From CBDCUF01 sp965222525 (GTDB lineage Bacteria > Pseudomonadota > Alphaproteobacteria > Rickettsiales > UBA8987): a DNA stretch of 64,000 nt. Of the stretch, positions 35,715-44,898 are shown piece by piece. The notes under the pieces were generated by a model that had not been told where the DNA came from, searched no databases, and saw nothing but the letters and a program-made list of their open reading frames with translations. Location of the stretch: the NCBI GenBank assembly GCA_965222525.1, contig OZ244955.1:930001-994000 (forward strand), read 5' to 3'. Position numbers and translations under genes: made by a program. Position 1 is the stretch's first letter, and every line of letters begins with the position of its first letter.

Positions 35715-36371
35715 ATGAAAACCCTTGCTGTTGATAATTCTGCCGGTATTTGTTCTGTTGCCGTGATGGATGGGGACAAGCTGCTGGCAATGCGCCATGA
35801 TTCTACGCAGTCAAGGCAGGCGGGATTACTGCTTCCCATGATAGAAGAGTGCCTTGCCGAATCCGGCCTTTCTTATAATAATCTCGATTTATTATCCTCC
35901 ACTATCGGTCCTGGCAGCTTCACCGGGCTGCGCATAGGTATTGCTGCGATAAAAGGTATAGCTATGGTAACCGGCCTGCCAGCTGTTGGAGTGTCCTCAC
36001 TGGAGGCTGTGGCATGGGCTGCCGGCGCGGAGGCCGGTTGCAAGAAAATCCTGGTGTTACTCAATGCCAACCGTGGAGAAATATATGCACAGGGTTTTTC
36101 CGTAAATAACGGTAATATAGTTGCTATAAATGAAGCGATGCTTATAAAAACGGAAGATATGGCAGATTATATAAAACCTGATATTCTGGTTGCAGGAAAT
36201 TGCAGGGAAATCCTTGAAGAAAGTGACGTGATGAATGTTACGGAAAATATACTCCCCGATGCGAAATATACCGCAATTGCAGCGCAGCATAAATATGCGG
36301 TAACCAAGAACTATGGCTTTAGTCCCCTGTATATCCGCAAACCGGATGCAAAACTCCCGCAGGCTCAATAA
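35715..36371 (+). CDS. tsaB: tRNA threonylcarbamoyladenosine synthesis protein TsaB
   Basis: 218 residues from the ATG at 35715. LAVDNSAGICSVAVMD and GPGSFTGLRIGIAAIKGIA are TsaB signatures of the ASKHA fold. TsaB scaffolds TsaD (and TsaE) in making t6A37 on ANN-decoding tRNAs. It ends five bases before tsaD, so the two subunits are co-expressed. A ten-residue longer frame exists but the homology starts here. Confidence 0.92.
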   Translation: MKTLAVDNSAGICSVAVMDGDKLLAMRHDSTQSRQAGLLLPMIEECLAESGLSYNNLDLLSSTIGPGSFTGLRIGIAAIKGIAMVTGLPAVGVSSLEAVAWAAGAEAGCKKILVLLNANRGEIYAQGFSVNNGNIVAINEAMLIKTEDMADYIKPDILVAGNCREILEESDVMNVTENILPDAKYTAIAAQHKYAVTKNYGFSPLYIRKPDAKLPQAQ

Positions 36372-36376
36372 ATTCA

Positions 36377-37393
36377 ATGAAAATACTAGGAATAGAAACC
36401 AGCTGTGATGAAACTGCGGCCTCGGTTGTGACTGATAATAAGGAGATATTGTCCAATATTATCTGGTCGCAGGTAGCGGAGCACTCACCTTATGGCGGGG
36501 TGGTGCCGGAGATAGCCTCCCGCGCGCATATTACCCATATTGACAAGGTAATCCGTCAGGCTATGGACGAGGCTGGTGCGGGTTTTAATGAGCTGGACGG
36601 GATAGCCGTAACCGCAGGGCCGGGGCTTATCGGAGGGGTTATTGTCGGGTTGATGACCGCCAAGGGGATAGCTGCCGCATCAGGCAAGTCGCTGATTGCG
36701 GTAAACCACCTTGAAGGCCACGCACTTACGGTACGTTTGACCAGCGATATAGATTTTCCTTTCCTGCTATTGCTGGTGTCAGGCGGGCATTGCCAGATAC
36801 TGGCGGTTGAGGGGGCAGGGAAATATAAAAGGCTGGGGACTACACTTGACGATGCGCTTGGTGAGGCTTTTGATAAAACTGCTAAAATGCTCGGGCTTGG
36901 TTATCCCGGCGGGCCTGCGGTAGAGAAATGTGCTGCCGGCGGCAATCCGCATAGTTTCGATTTTCCTAAACCGCTATATGGCAAGGCTGGATGTAATTTT
37001 TCCTTCTCCGGCCTGAAGACCGCTATATTCCGTAAAGTACAGGAGCTGGATAATATTCAGGTCAGGGTTAATGATATATGCGCTTCTTTCCAGTATATTT
37101 GCGGAGAGATACTTACCGACCGTATGCGCAATGCGATTGCAATGTTTGAGGATTATACAGGTAATATTGCGGATAAAAATATAGTAATTGCCGGAGGGGT
37201 GGCGGCTAATATGTATCTGCGCGGTCAGCTTGAAAAGCTCGGTGCAGAATATGGTTATAAAACCATCGCACCGCCAATTAGGCTATGTACGGATAATGCC
37301 GCAATGATTGCCTGGGCCGGAATTGAGCGCATAAATGCCGGCTTTCCACCGGATAACCTTTCCACCACTCCCAAACCGCGCTGGGATTTATAA
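36377..37393 (+). CDS. tsaD: tRNA N6-adenosine threonylcarbamoyltransferase TsaD
   Basis: 338 residues. GIETSCDETAASVV, the metal-binding HxxxH in VNHLEGHAL, LLVSGGHCQ, and GLGYPGGPAVEK are diagnostic. It transfers threonylcarbamoyl from the TsaC product to A37 of tRNA. TsaC is at 44258 and MtaB, which thiomethylates the product, at 53123. Directly follows tsaB. Confidence 0.96.
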   Translation: MKILGIETSCDETAASVVTDNKEILSNIIWSQVAEHSPYGGVVPEIASRAHITHIDKVIRQAMDEAGAGFNELDGIAVTAGPGLIGGVIVGLMTAKGIAAASGKSLIAVNHLEGHALTVRLTSDIDFPFLLLLVSGGHCQILAVEGAGKYKRLGTTLDDALGEAFDKTAKMLGLGYPGGPAVEKCAAGGNPHSFDFPKPLYGKAGCNFSFSGLKTAIFRKVQELDNIQVRVNDICASFQYICGEILTDRMRNAIAMFEDYTGNIADKNIVIAGGVAANMYLRGQLEKLGAEYGYKTIAPPIRLCTDNAAMIAWAGIERINAGFPPDNLSTTPKPRWDL

Positions 37394-37423
37394 AAAATAG
37401 TATGGAAGATAGGTAAACATCTC

Positions 37424-37451
37424 TTGACACAATATTGCAAGATTATATGAA
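37424..37451 (+). promoter_or_regulatory. Possible sigma70-type promoter for dadA
   Basis: TTGACA (37424-37429), a 16-base spacer and TATGAA (37446-37451), about 50 bases before the dadA start. The -35 box is perfect and the -10 box weak. It was recognised by eye only. Confidence 0.35.
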
Positions 37452-37502
37452 TCACTGTAAGGTTTCACCTAATTAACTCACTACTAAATTTCCTAAAAGG
37501 TC

Positions 37503-38753
37503 ATGAAAATACTGATACTTGGAGCGGGAGTCATTGGCGTTACAAACGCTTATTTCCTCAAAAAATCCGGACATGATGTGACGGTAATTGACCGCCAGCC
37601 GGAAAGCGGTCATGAATGCAGCTATGCCAATGGCGGGCAGCTCTCATACTGCCATGCCGAGCCATGGGCAACTCCCAAGGCCATGCGCAAGGCGATAAAA
37701 TGGATCGGGCAGAAAGATGCGCCGCTATATTTCCGCTGGCGGGTGGATCCGGCTATGTGGAAGTGGGGGCTGCAATTCCTGCTTAACTGCCGTAAATCCA
37801 AGGTGCGGGATACTACGGAAGCCATGCTGCGGCTGATGCTCTACTCCCGTAAAATCATGCACGAGCTTCAGGATGAGCTTAATCTGGAGTTTGATTACCT
37901 GCAAAACGGTATATTGCACGTATTTTATGATGAACATCTGCTGGATTGCGAGATAAGGCAGTCGGATTTTCAGGTAAATCTCGGGGCTTCCTATAAAAGG
38001 CTGACTCCGGAACAATGTCTTGAGAAGGAGCCTGCGCTGAAGCATCGTGCCGACGACCTGGTTGGTGGTGTATACTATCCGATGGATGAAAGCGGGGATA
38101 TATTTGCTTTTACCCGTGGACTGGAGGAAAAATGCCAGGAGATGGGGGTGGAGTTCCTGTTTGATACGGAAATCAGCGAGCTGAACCGCAGCGGTGACCG
38201 GATTATCAGTGTCGAAACCAGCAATGGTAGCATGAGTGCCGATATGTATGTTATGGCGCTGGGAGCATATAGTCCAGTATATATGAAGCAGATCGGGATA
38301 AAGCTGCCGATATACCCAATGAAGGGCTATAGTATTTCGGTACCTATTGAAAACCATGAGGCGGCACCGCAGATAAGCATTACCGACCAGAATGAGAAAA
38401 TCGTATACACTACTCTGGGCGGGGTATTGAGGGTGGCAGGGACGGCTGAATTTGCCGGTTATGACCATTCAGTCACCCAGTATCGCACGGAATTGCTTAA
38501 AGAAGCGGTTAAGCGTAATTTTCCTGATTGCGGTGATGTGGAAAAAGCTACGGAATGGGCTTGTCTGCGCCCCTCCACTCCTGACTGTCCGCCAATTCTG
38601 GGCAGGACGCAATATGATAACCTGATTCTCAATACCGGCCACGGTACACTGGGCTGGAGCCAGGGAGCGGGAAGCGCCAGAATCGTTGCCGATATAATAG
38701 ACGGCAAATACCCCAAAATCAGCCTCGCCGGCCTGACCCTGGACAGGTTTTAA
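37503..38753 (+). CDS. dadA: D-amino acid dehydrogenase, small subunit type
   Basis: 416-residue FAD-dependent DAO-family oxidoreductase. The N-terminal ILGAGVIGVTNAYFLKKSGHDVTVIDRQ is the dinucleotide fold. The SYANGGQLSYCHAEPWATP segment and the C-terminal GHGTLGWSQGAGSARIVADII match DadA. It oxidises D-amino acids (often D-Ala) to keto acids, passing electrons to the membrane quinone pool. No alanine racemase is adjacent. Confidence 0.9.
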   Translation: MKILILGAGVIGVTNAYFLKKSGHDVTVIDRQPESGHECSYANGGQLSYCHAEPWATPKAMRKAIKWIGQKDAPLYFRWRVDPAMWKWGLQFLLNCRKSKVRDTTEAMLRLMLYSRKIMHELQDELNLEFDYLQNGILHVFYDEHLLDCEIRQSDFQVNLGASYKRLTPEQCLEKEPALKHRADDLVGGVYYPMDESGDIFAFTRGLEEKCQEMGVEFLFDTEISELNRSGDRIISVETSNGSMSADMYVMALGAYSPVYMKQIGIKLPIYPMKGYSISVPIENHEAAPQISITDQNEKIVYTTLGGVLRVAGTAEFAGYDHSVTQYRTELLKEAVKRNFPDCGDVEKATEWACLRPSTPDCPPILGRTQYDNLILNTGHGTLGWSQGAGSARIVADIIDGKYPKISLAGLTLDRF

Positions 38754-38896
38754 CAAGTGGAACAAAAAGCATCAAGGGCTTGCAGTAGCTACAAGTATGC
38801 TCACAACAATACCCAATATCATCAGAGCTATACCAAATATCCACTTTTGATATTTAGTGCGTTGATCCTGAACTCGTTTATTTAATTCCTCTCTAG

Positions 38897-39734
38897 CCAC
38901 TGTTAACAAATTTTCCATTTGTATATAATTTTGATTGCAGCCAAGGCTATGAATCCGAGGAATGCAGAGTCATTTTTATCGCTTCTTGTGTCAATCCTCT
39001 TGTTTTCTTTCAACTTTCCGAAGTACATTTCTATGCGCTTACGCAACCGGTACAAGGTTTTATCATAGGCAACACTTGCTTTTCGGTTCTTACGCCCGGG
39101 AATAACAGGGATATTGTTTTGCGACCGCAGAAAATCCCGATGCGAATCGGAATCATACCCCATATCTTCCACAACATAGCACCCATATACATCACTCAGC
39201 AAGTCATCGGCGACGGATATATCTGCAACATTACCTCCTGTGAGCATGCCCTCAACGACATGTCCATCGGCTGTGATCGCTAGGTGTAACTTGCATGTCA
39301 CACCTCCGCGGCTTATTCCCTTGCTATACTGCCCCCTTTTGAGACACCGCCATGACGGTGAAAGGCGATAGTAGTGGAATCAGCCATCACCACATGCATG
39401 GTTAACCTCTTGTTTTGTTGCAATAAAATGAGGATCTTCCACCAGACTCCACGGTCGGATGCGCGTTTGAAGCGTGTATAAATGGTGTGCCATGGCCCAT
39501 AGCATTTGGGCAAATCGCGCCATGGATTTCCAGTGCGTAGAATGTAGAGCATGGCATTGAAAACCTGATAGTCGCTGATTTTTGCGGGACGCCCGGCCGC
39601 AGAATAATGACTATCTATCAATGGTTTAACTTCCTTCCTGAATACTTCCGGCGATACCGGATATAAACGCTTGTCCATAAAATTCTCCTGAAAAGTCAGA
39701 GAATAACACATATAATTTAATTTGTTAACACTAT
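38897..39734 (-). mobile_element. IS5-family insertion sequence (IS427-group-like)
   Basis: 838 bp, flanked on both sides by CTAG (38893-38896 and 39735-39738), the likely target duplication or target site. The imperfect terminal inverted repeats share TGTTAACAAATT (left CCACTGTTAACAAATT, right, inverted, ATAGTGTTAACAAATT). It encodes one transposase in two frames. Only one copy is in the window. Confidence 0.9.
38903..39678 (-). CDS. IS5-family transposase, two frames joined by -1 frameshifting
   Basis: The first frame starts at the ATG at 39678 (AGGAG upstream) and has the N-terminal PVSPEVFRKEVKPLI, GNPWRDLPKCYGPWHTIY and catalytic Asp in MADSTTI. It ends at 39313. The second frame (in the -1 register, running to 38903) supplies SRGGVTCKLHLAI, the second Asp in EDMGYDS and the Glu in RIEMYFGKLKENKRID. 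The join is at AAAAGGGGG (A-run at 39337-39340), a typical slippery site of IS427-group elements. So the DDE triad is complete only in the fusion, and the element may be active. Confidence 0.88.
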
Positions 39735-40228
39735 CTAGCGTCTTCAAGTGTGTCCACCACTTGTTTTAGGGAGCTTGTATGTTCGTTACATTTTTGGCAG
39801 AATTCTTCACGTTTTCCATTCTGGCCGACCGTCTCTATGAAGCCTTGTGCTGCTCTTGCCGCTTTTTTAAAATCAAGCCAGTCCTTTATAACGGGTGTAA
39901 TTGCCACTTTCTCATACGATTTCTCAAAGTTATGGAAACTTTCAAGATGATCCAGCAGCATAATCTCAGTAGCATCATATATAGCTCTTTTACAGTGCCC
40001 CTCTGCTTTTTCCAGCTCTTTAATCTCAGAACCGGTAAGTCCTTCAAGGAGGTGGAATCCTGCATATCTCAATTCGTTAATGGGCGGAGTGGCCAATTTT
40101 TCCTTGTGCATTTCAATGCGTTTAATTGCACGCTCCGCCTCATTGAACAATTCTCCTATGCGAGGAACCAGTATATCTTCTTTGCGGCGTGTAGGAAACC
40201 TCTTTACCTTCTCTTCATACATTGCAGC

Positions 40229-40444
40229 TCACCGAAACTTATAGGAAAGAACTTCCTTCCTTAAGGTGGAGACATCTTTAGCAGTCATGACGTTACCACG
40301 TTGCAAGGCAACATTCCCTCTGCCGAAATACGATATAAGACTTTTGTCGCTTTCTTCCGTGTCACGCTCTACATTTTGTCTTGACGGGGGGGAAGGCGGA
40401 GCCGAAAAGGCCAAAGAGAAGAAATTTAAGAGTTTTTCCAACAT
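40229..40444 (-). CDS. Small hypothetical protein, 71 residues
   Basis: ATG at 40444 preceded by a G-rich ribosome site. The N-terminus is hydrophobic (MLEKLLNFFSLAFSAPPSPPS), then polar and basic (TAKDVSTLRKEVLSYKFR). It ends six bases before the gene broken by the IS element, so they form a pair. A longer frame adds ten residues. No family recognised. Confidence 0.5.
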   Translation of the reverse strand: MLEKLLNFFSLAFSAPPSPPSRQNVERDTEESDKSLISYFGRGNVALQRGNVMTAKDVSTLRKEVLSYKFR

Positions 40445-40752
40445 AATAGCCCCCAAGTGTAAGTTGAACAGCAAAATACATTATACTGGTACGAACTATA
40501 TTTCATAATGTAAAGCAAAAATTATATCAGACATACCATTAATTATGTGCTATATATGATAATGTGTTCTTTGTGCAAAGGGAAGCGGCTGCTTTTCTGG
40601 CAGAGGCAGGTTTTAAAAGAAGGCTAGGGGACAAAGTACTTATCGACAAGCCGTTGGGCATAATTATGCTTGTATTTCTGAGATATTCTGGCACAATGAG
40701 AGTGTTTTGTGCCCTGATTTTCCGTATTTTGCCCCCTACCGGGATTGTTATC

Positions 40753-43431
40753 ATGAAAAATATACAAAGAATTTTACTACTATCCTCGACAGCGTTTGTA
40801 ATACAGGCTGGTGTCTCGGTTGCGCAATCCGCTACGGAATTGCCTCCGCCTCCCAAACTTCCAAAGCAGCCCAGCGCGGAAGTAATGGATTCCTTTGACA
40901 GTACGGTTAAAAAACCTTCTGTCGAGTTTGAATCTGCGGTGGAAAAAGTGGAGGATACGGCGGATGATATTGGTGTGGCCGTCGAAAAAACCGCCGATGA
41001 GGTTGATGATGCAATAGGGAAAATCGGCGATGCACCGCCTCCGCCCGATATTTCGCCGGATTCGGAAAGCAAGGAGGAAATTAATCCGGATGATGTAGAT
41101 GACCTGGATTTCGGTGATCTGGGGGATATTCCGGACAAGCCGGAAGACTCCGCAGAAAACGACATTCCTGATTTGCCCGAAGAGGATGGTTTCGATCTGC
41201 CATTTGATGAAGAGGAGGAAAAACAGCCTGTAGAGGATGTCACCAGCGAGGATGTTGATGAAACGCTGGATGATTTGCTGGGCAAGGAGGAAACAACAGA
41301 GCCGGAAATTGATATCACCACCCCACCGATAGAGCCACCTGATATGGAAGCAACGACTGATGGGGAATCGGAAGATGGTGAAGGTGAGCCGGAAACTGCT
41401 GACAAGGATGAAAAGGTAGTCGACCCCAAAACCGAGCGCCAGTTAAAACATGACCGGATCTACAGGAAAACCTACAGCGAGCAGAATAAACATCTGCCCA
41501 GGTCCCGTACGGCCAGTGATTTGGATGCATATTTCTTTGAAACAATAACAAGGGGTGAGCTTGAGGGGGTGCGGGCGTTTCTTGATATGGGACGTGACCC
41601 GAATATGCAGGATGAATACGGCAATACCCCTTTAATTACAGCGGCTTATCATAACAAGGCTGATATAGCAAAATTACTTCTCAAGCGTGGGGCAAAGCCT
41701 GATGTAAAAAACAATCAGGGGGCGAATGCACTGCATGTGGCCGCTTCTGCCGGTCGTTCCGGTCTGGTTACTGCCCTGCTTGAAGCCGGTGCCGATCCTG
41801 ACCAGAAAACCGCCAAGGGAAGCACGCCGCTTATGCTGGCCGCACTGGCCGGTGACTTGCGGGCGGTAAAGTCATTGCTGGACAAGGGCGCGAGTGCAAA
41901 TATACAGGATAATTCCGGCGTAACGGCGCTCCATATAGCCGCTCACAGCGGCAGACAGGATATAGTTGACCTGCTGTTACAGAATGGTGCAAGTCCGTCG
42001 CTCACCGACAGGGAAGGTCTGCGTGCCGGTGATTATGCCGAGGCAGGACGCCATTTTGACTTGGCAACCAGCCTCAGTGGTGGTTCCTATGTCAGCCAGC
42101 CTTATAACCAGGTGCAGGCACAACTAGCACAACCAGCAGTTGTTCAGCCGCAATTCGAAGCTCCTGTAACGGAAGTCCAGCCTACACCGGAAAATCCTTA
42201 TGCACATGTAAGCCGGTATGATGACACTTCCCCTGTACGGCAGCAATTCAGCAGTCAGGAAGCACAGGATATAAGGAATATATTACGCGGTGGACAGGGT
42301 GGTGAGGAAATAATCGTACAGCCTGTAGAAGTGCCTGAAAATACGGCTGTGCGGGATGACTGGTATGACCCGACAATGACCCGCGCCCGTTATGAAACCC
42401 TGCCTCCTGCCGAACAGCAGAAATGGTGGGAATTACTGGCCGGCTGGATTGATGCCGACGAGAATTTCAACAACCTGTCAGATGATGAGAAAATATACTG
42501 GAATGACCGGCGCAAGGTGCTTGCCCGTGTGTTTGACAGCCACTTCACCGCAGATAATCCGCAGGACCAGAAATTACTGGATTCATATATGCGCAAATGG
42601 GTTGCGATAGATAATCCTTCCGTAAATCAGGTGCATAGCAGCACAGTTGCAGGTGCCGATTATGTTACGGGTACCGATTACATTATAAGGGAAGCTCCGC
42701 AAACGGAATATATGCGGGATGTGGAAGGGCTGCCAACAGCGGAAACCTATCCGGTTCAGCCGGGGGAAAGAACACCGGATGGCAGGGTTATCTCGGTTTC
42801 GCGCTTTTCCGGTACAAGTCCACGTGCGGCCGATGAGGGGCATGACAGTGTCGTAGGCGAGCAGGTGGTAAAGGAATATCCTGATCTTGGTCGCGGGCCG
42901 GCAATTTCCACCCATTCATCCTATATAAATGACAGTCACAATATCGGGGAAAGTGGTTCTTACCAGGGAAGCGTTTCCCATGACGGTCGCTATAAGGAAT
43001 TATATATAAACCAGGAAATCCGCAATGAGCTTGATTTATTAAGTAAGAGCGCAGAAAATGCCAAAGACGATGAATTGCTGGAGATGGTGCGCCGTATTGA
43101 TCAGCGGGTTTCCGATATGGAGGGTAGCGATAGTGATAATTTCCGCTCGGTTTACGGGGATAGCTACGATAATACAGGAGACAACAATACGTCCGCAGCA
43201 ACCCCCTATGGCGCAGTCAACACCGATATAGATACGGCTCCTGCTACTACTGAAAATAGTGCTGTGAGTGAGATTATCATAGAAGATACAAGTGTAGTGG
43301 ATAATACCGCAAGTGGCAATATGCCCCGCTCCATGCGCTCAATCTATGGCGACGGCAATACTCTTGACGGCCTCTATCTGCAAATGCCCAAGGAAAAACG
43401 CCTCCAGCGAGAATCCCCTACTGATTGGTAA
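40753..43431 (+). CDS. Large secreted ankyrin-repeat protein
   Basis: 892 residues from the ATG at 40753. A signal peptide (MKNIQRILLLSSTAFVIQAG..VAQS) is followed by an acidic Pro/Asp/Glu-rich segment to about residue 250, then about five ankyrin repeats (roughly 255-435; GNTPLITAAYHNKADIAKLLLKRGA and similar). A C-terminal half of no known fold contains a WYDPTMTRARYETLPPAEQQKWWELLAGW segment. Ankyrin repeats bind proteins; secreted ones are common in host-associated bacteria but also occur in the periplasm of free-living ones. The upstream 63-residue in-frame extension lacks homology and a signal peptide and is omitted. Confidence 0.8.
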   Translation: MKNIQRILLLSSTAFVIQAGVSVAQSATELPPPPKLPKQPSAEVMDSFDSTVKKPSVEFESAVEKVEDTADDIGVAVEKTADEVDDAIGKIGDAPPPPDISPDSESKEEINPDDVDDLDFGDLGDIPDKPEDSAENDIPDLPEEDGFDLPFDEEEEKQPVEDVTSEDVDETLDDLLGKEETTEPEIDITTPPIEPPDMEATTDGESEDGEGEPETADKDEKVVDPKTERQLKHDRIYRKTYSEQNKHLPRSRTASDLDAYFFETITRGELEGVRAFLDMGRDPNMQDEYGNTPLITAAYHNKADIAKLLLKRGAKPDVKNNQGANALHVAASAGRSGLVTALLEAGADPDQKTAKGSTPLMLAALAGDLRAVKSLLDKGASANIQDNSGVTALHIAAHSGRQDIVDLLLQNGASPSLTDREGLRAGDYAEAGRHFDLATSLSGGSYVSQPYNQVQAQLAQPAVVQPQFEAPVTEVQPTPENPYAHVSRYDDTSPVRQQFSSQEAQDIRNILRGGQGGEEIIVQPVEVPENTAVRDDWYDPTMTRARYETLPPAEQQKWWELLAGWIDADENFNNLSDDEKIYWNDRRKVLARVFDSHFTADNPQDQKLLDSYMRKWVAIDNPSVNQVHSSTVAGADYVTGTDYIIREAPQTEYMRDVEGLPTAETYPVQPGERTPDGRVISVSRFSGTSPRAADEGHDSVVGEQVVKEYPDLGRGPAISTHSSYINDSHNIGESGSYQGSVSHDGRYKELYINQEIRNELDLLSKSAENAKDDELLEMVRRIDQRVSDMEGSDSDNFRSVYGDSYDNTGDNNTSAATPYGAVNTDIDTAPATTENSAVSEIIIEDTSVVDNTASGNMPRSMRSIYGDGNTLDGLYLQMPKEKRLQRESPTDW

Positions 43432-43506
43432 AAGCCTGTAAAAGTTTTGTTAGCAGCCCTGCCGTGTTGAGATTTCGCTAGCATGATAGTAATCTTATAA
43501 CGCGGC

Positions 43507-44220
43507 CTAGCGATACAGGTTGAGATTACACTGTTGTGTAGTATCGTTTAAGTTGTATTTTGTGCCACTGCCATCTAAGCATGTACCTTTTATTGGAGCC
43601 ATTAAATTTCCGGTATGGGGAGAGCCATCGTCCATTTTTATATCTATAGCGCTTGCATCTTCAGGGCGTAAAGGCTGCTCTACTAGTTCCAGGACATTTC
43701 TGTGTATAGAGTTTCCACCTCCAAAAAAGAAATTCTTATTTTCATAAATATAGTAATTAAGTGATTGATTTTTAAGAGGTGATTTTGGGTAGCGATCGTA
43801 AGCGTCCGGGCACGTTGTGGTATTGCCACAATAACTGTTTTCTAATATGCCAGCCAAAAAGAGGTGTTCGAATACCCGTACAGATTCTTTAATGTGATGT
43901 ATATCTCTATCTCCATTTCCATTACATTCATTGTTGGGTTTTCCATTTGTACAGCTTGGCCAATAGGACTGGGCATCAGGCATATCTCCAGGCAGAGAGT
44001 TGTATTTTTCTTCAAATAAGTCTATGGCCTTCTGGTATTTTCTGAACTCTGTAATTACCTTTGTAAGTTTGGTATTATGAACCATTTGTTTTCCAACTAG
44101 AATTGAAGCAACCAGAATACCTACTATTACAACCACCACAGCCATTTCTAGCAAAGTAAAGCCGGATTGTGGAGAGAGGGCAGATCGTTTCTTATTACAT
44201 GCTTTATGAACAATTATCAT
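43507..44220 (-). CDS. Type IV pilin / pseudopilin-like protein
   Basis: 237 residues. A basic leader (about 19 residues) ends in Gly before FTLLEMAV, the prepilin peptidase site with Glu at +5. A long hydrophobic helix follows. The globular part has cysteines (CTNGKPNNEC, CGNTTTC, CLDG..QQC) and the SLPGDMPDAQSYW motif common to a family of alphaproteobacterial prepilins. No assembly ATPase or prepilin peptidase is in the window. A decayed relative of its C-terminus lies at 55749-55911. Confidence 0.8.
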   Translation of the reverse strand: MIIVHKACNKKRSALSPQSGFTLLEMAVVVVIVGILVASILVGKQMVHNTKLTKVITEFRKYQKAIDLFEEKYNSLPGDMPDAQSYWPSCTNGKPNNECNGNGDRDIHHIKESVRVFEHLFLAGILENSYCGNTTTCPDAYDRYPKSPLKNQSLNYYIYENKNFFFGGGNSIHRNVLELVEQPLRPEDASAIDIKMDDGSPHTGNLMAPIKGTCLDGSGTKYNLNDTTQQCNLNLYR

Positions 44221-44257
44221 GTTTTTTATACATATGTTTTAAAAGATAATTATATCA

Positions 44258-44884
44258 TTAGTTCGTTAATTTATAAAGACTTTCTTCGGTAATAGCACCT
44301 TCTCTTAAAGTTGGTATTTTATCTGATGTAGCATCAACAACGGTTGATGCGAGGCCGGAGGGCGGTGTAATGCTATTGAGAATCATTTGCAGTTGAGGGG
44401 TGGTGAAGGATTGTTGTATTTCTTCTGCATAGATGGCTGGTTTTTGACCGGAGATATTGGCACTGGAGGAGGCTATTGGGCGGCCGAGTTGCTGAATCAG
44501 GGACAAGGCGGTTGGGTGGTCGGGAATTCGGATGCCTATAGTATCTTGTCCTGCGCTTACATTAGACGCCAATTCTGTGGCTTTTATATTGTTTTTATGT
44601 CTAACGACTATTGTGAGAGGGCCAGGCCAGTGCTCTTTAGCTAGCTTCCGGGCTATATCGTTGAATTCTCCCAGCTCCTCAGCCTCTTCCAGGCTGCCAA
44701 CCAGAACCTGTAACGGTACAGTATAATCCCGCTGTTTTATTTCATAAATACGCCTGATTGCTTCCGGATTTGCGCTGTCTGCGCCGATTCCATATACGGT
44801 TTCGGTAGGGAATGCGACAACATTGCCATTTTGCAGGGCTTTTACGGCAAGGGATATGTCATCACTGATGAGGGGGGGGGACAC
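44258..44884 (-). CDS. tsaC: L-threonylcarbamoyladenylate synthase TsaC/Sua5
   Basis: 208 residues, short TsaC form. FPTETVYGIGADSANPEAIRRIYEIKQRD, WPGPLTIVV, RIPDHP, and RPIASSSANISG are the YrdC-fold motifs. It makes threonylcarbamoyl-AMP for TsaD (36377). The start is a GTG at 44884 with AGGAGG four bases upstream. The next bases are a run of nine C (T-C9-T), so the reading frame begins inside a homopolymer. It follows rpe by 14 bases. Confidence 0.93.
   Translation of the reverse strand: MSPPLISDDISLAVKALQNGNVVAFPTETVYGIGADSANPEAIRRIYEIKQRDYTVPLQVLVGSLEEAEELGEFNDIARKLAKEHWPGPLTIVVRHKNNIKATELASNVSAGQDTIGIRIPDHPTALSLIQQLGRPIASSSANISGQKPAIYAEEIQQSFTTPQLQMILNSITPPSGLASTVVDATSDKIPTLREGAITEESLYKLTN
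44872..44880. repeat. Homopolymer of nine G/C at the start of tsaC
   Basis: Nine consecutive G on the plus strand (C on the coding strand) occupy codons 2-5 of tsaC. Slippage by one base would abolish the frame. It may be a contingency tract or a sequencing-sensitive site. Confidence 0.8.
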
Positions 44885-44898
44885 AAAACCTCCTTATC

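Larger units (their letters stand above)
38772..40222 (-). pseudogene. Membrane-anchored coiled-coil protein gene split by an IS element
   Basis: The 5' part (39731-40222) encodes 163 residues, rich in Glu/Lys helices, ending TLEDAR with a stop inside the IS end. The 3' part (38772-38896) continues in frame once the IS and one CTAG copy are removed: GAG GAA TTA follows the same AGA codon and runs EELNKRVQDQ, a hydrophobic segment (WIFGIALMILGIVVSILVA) and a TGA. The restored protein has 202 residues with one C-terminal membrane anchor. No family recognised. The truncated form lacks the anchor. It lies six bases after a 71-residue small gene, likely its operon partner. Confidence 0.85.

Noticed and set aside
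40539..41429. Ser-rich 296-residue minus-strand frame
   Set aside because: It is the antisense of the acidic linker of the ankyrin protein; Ser-rich composition is the expected shadow of Asp/Glu-rich coding DNA.
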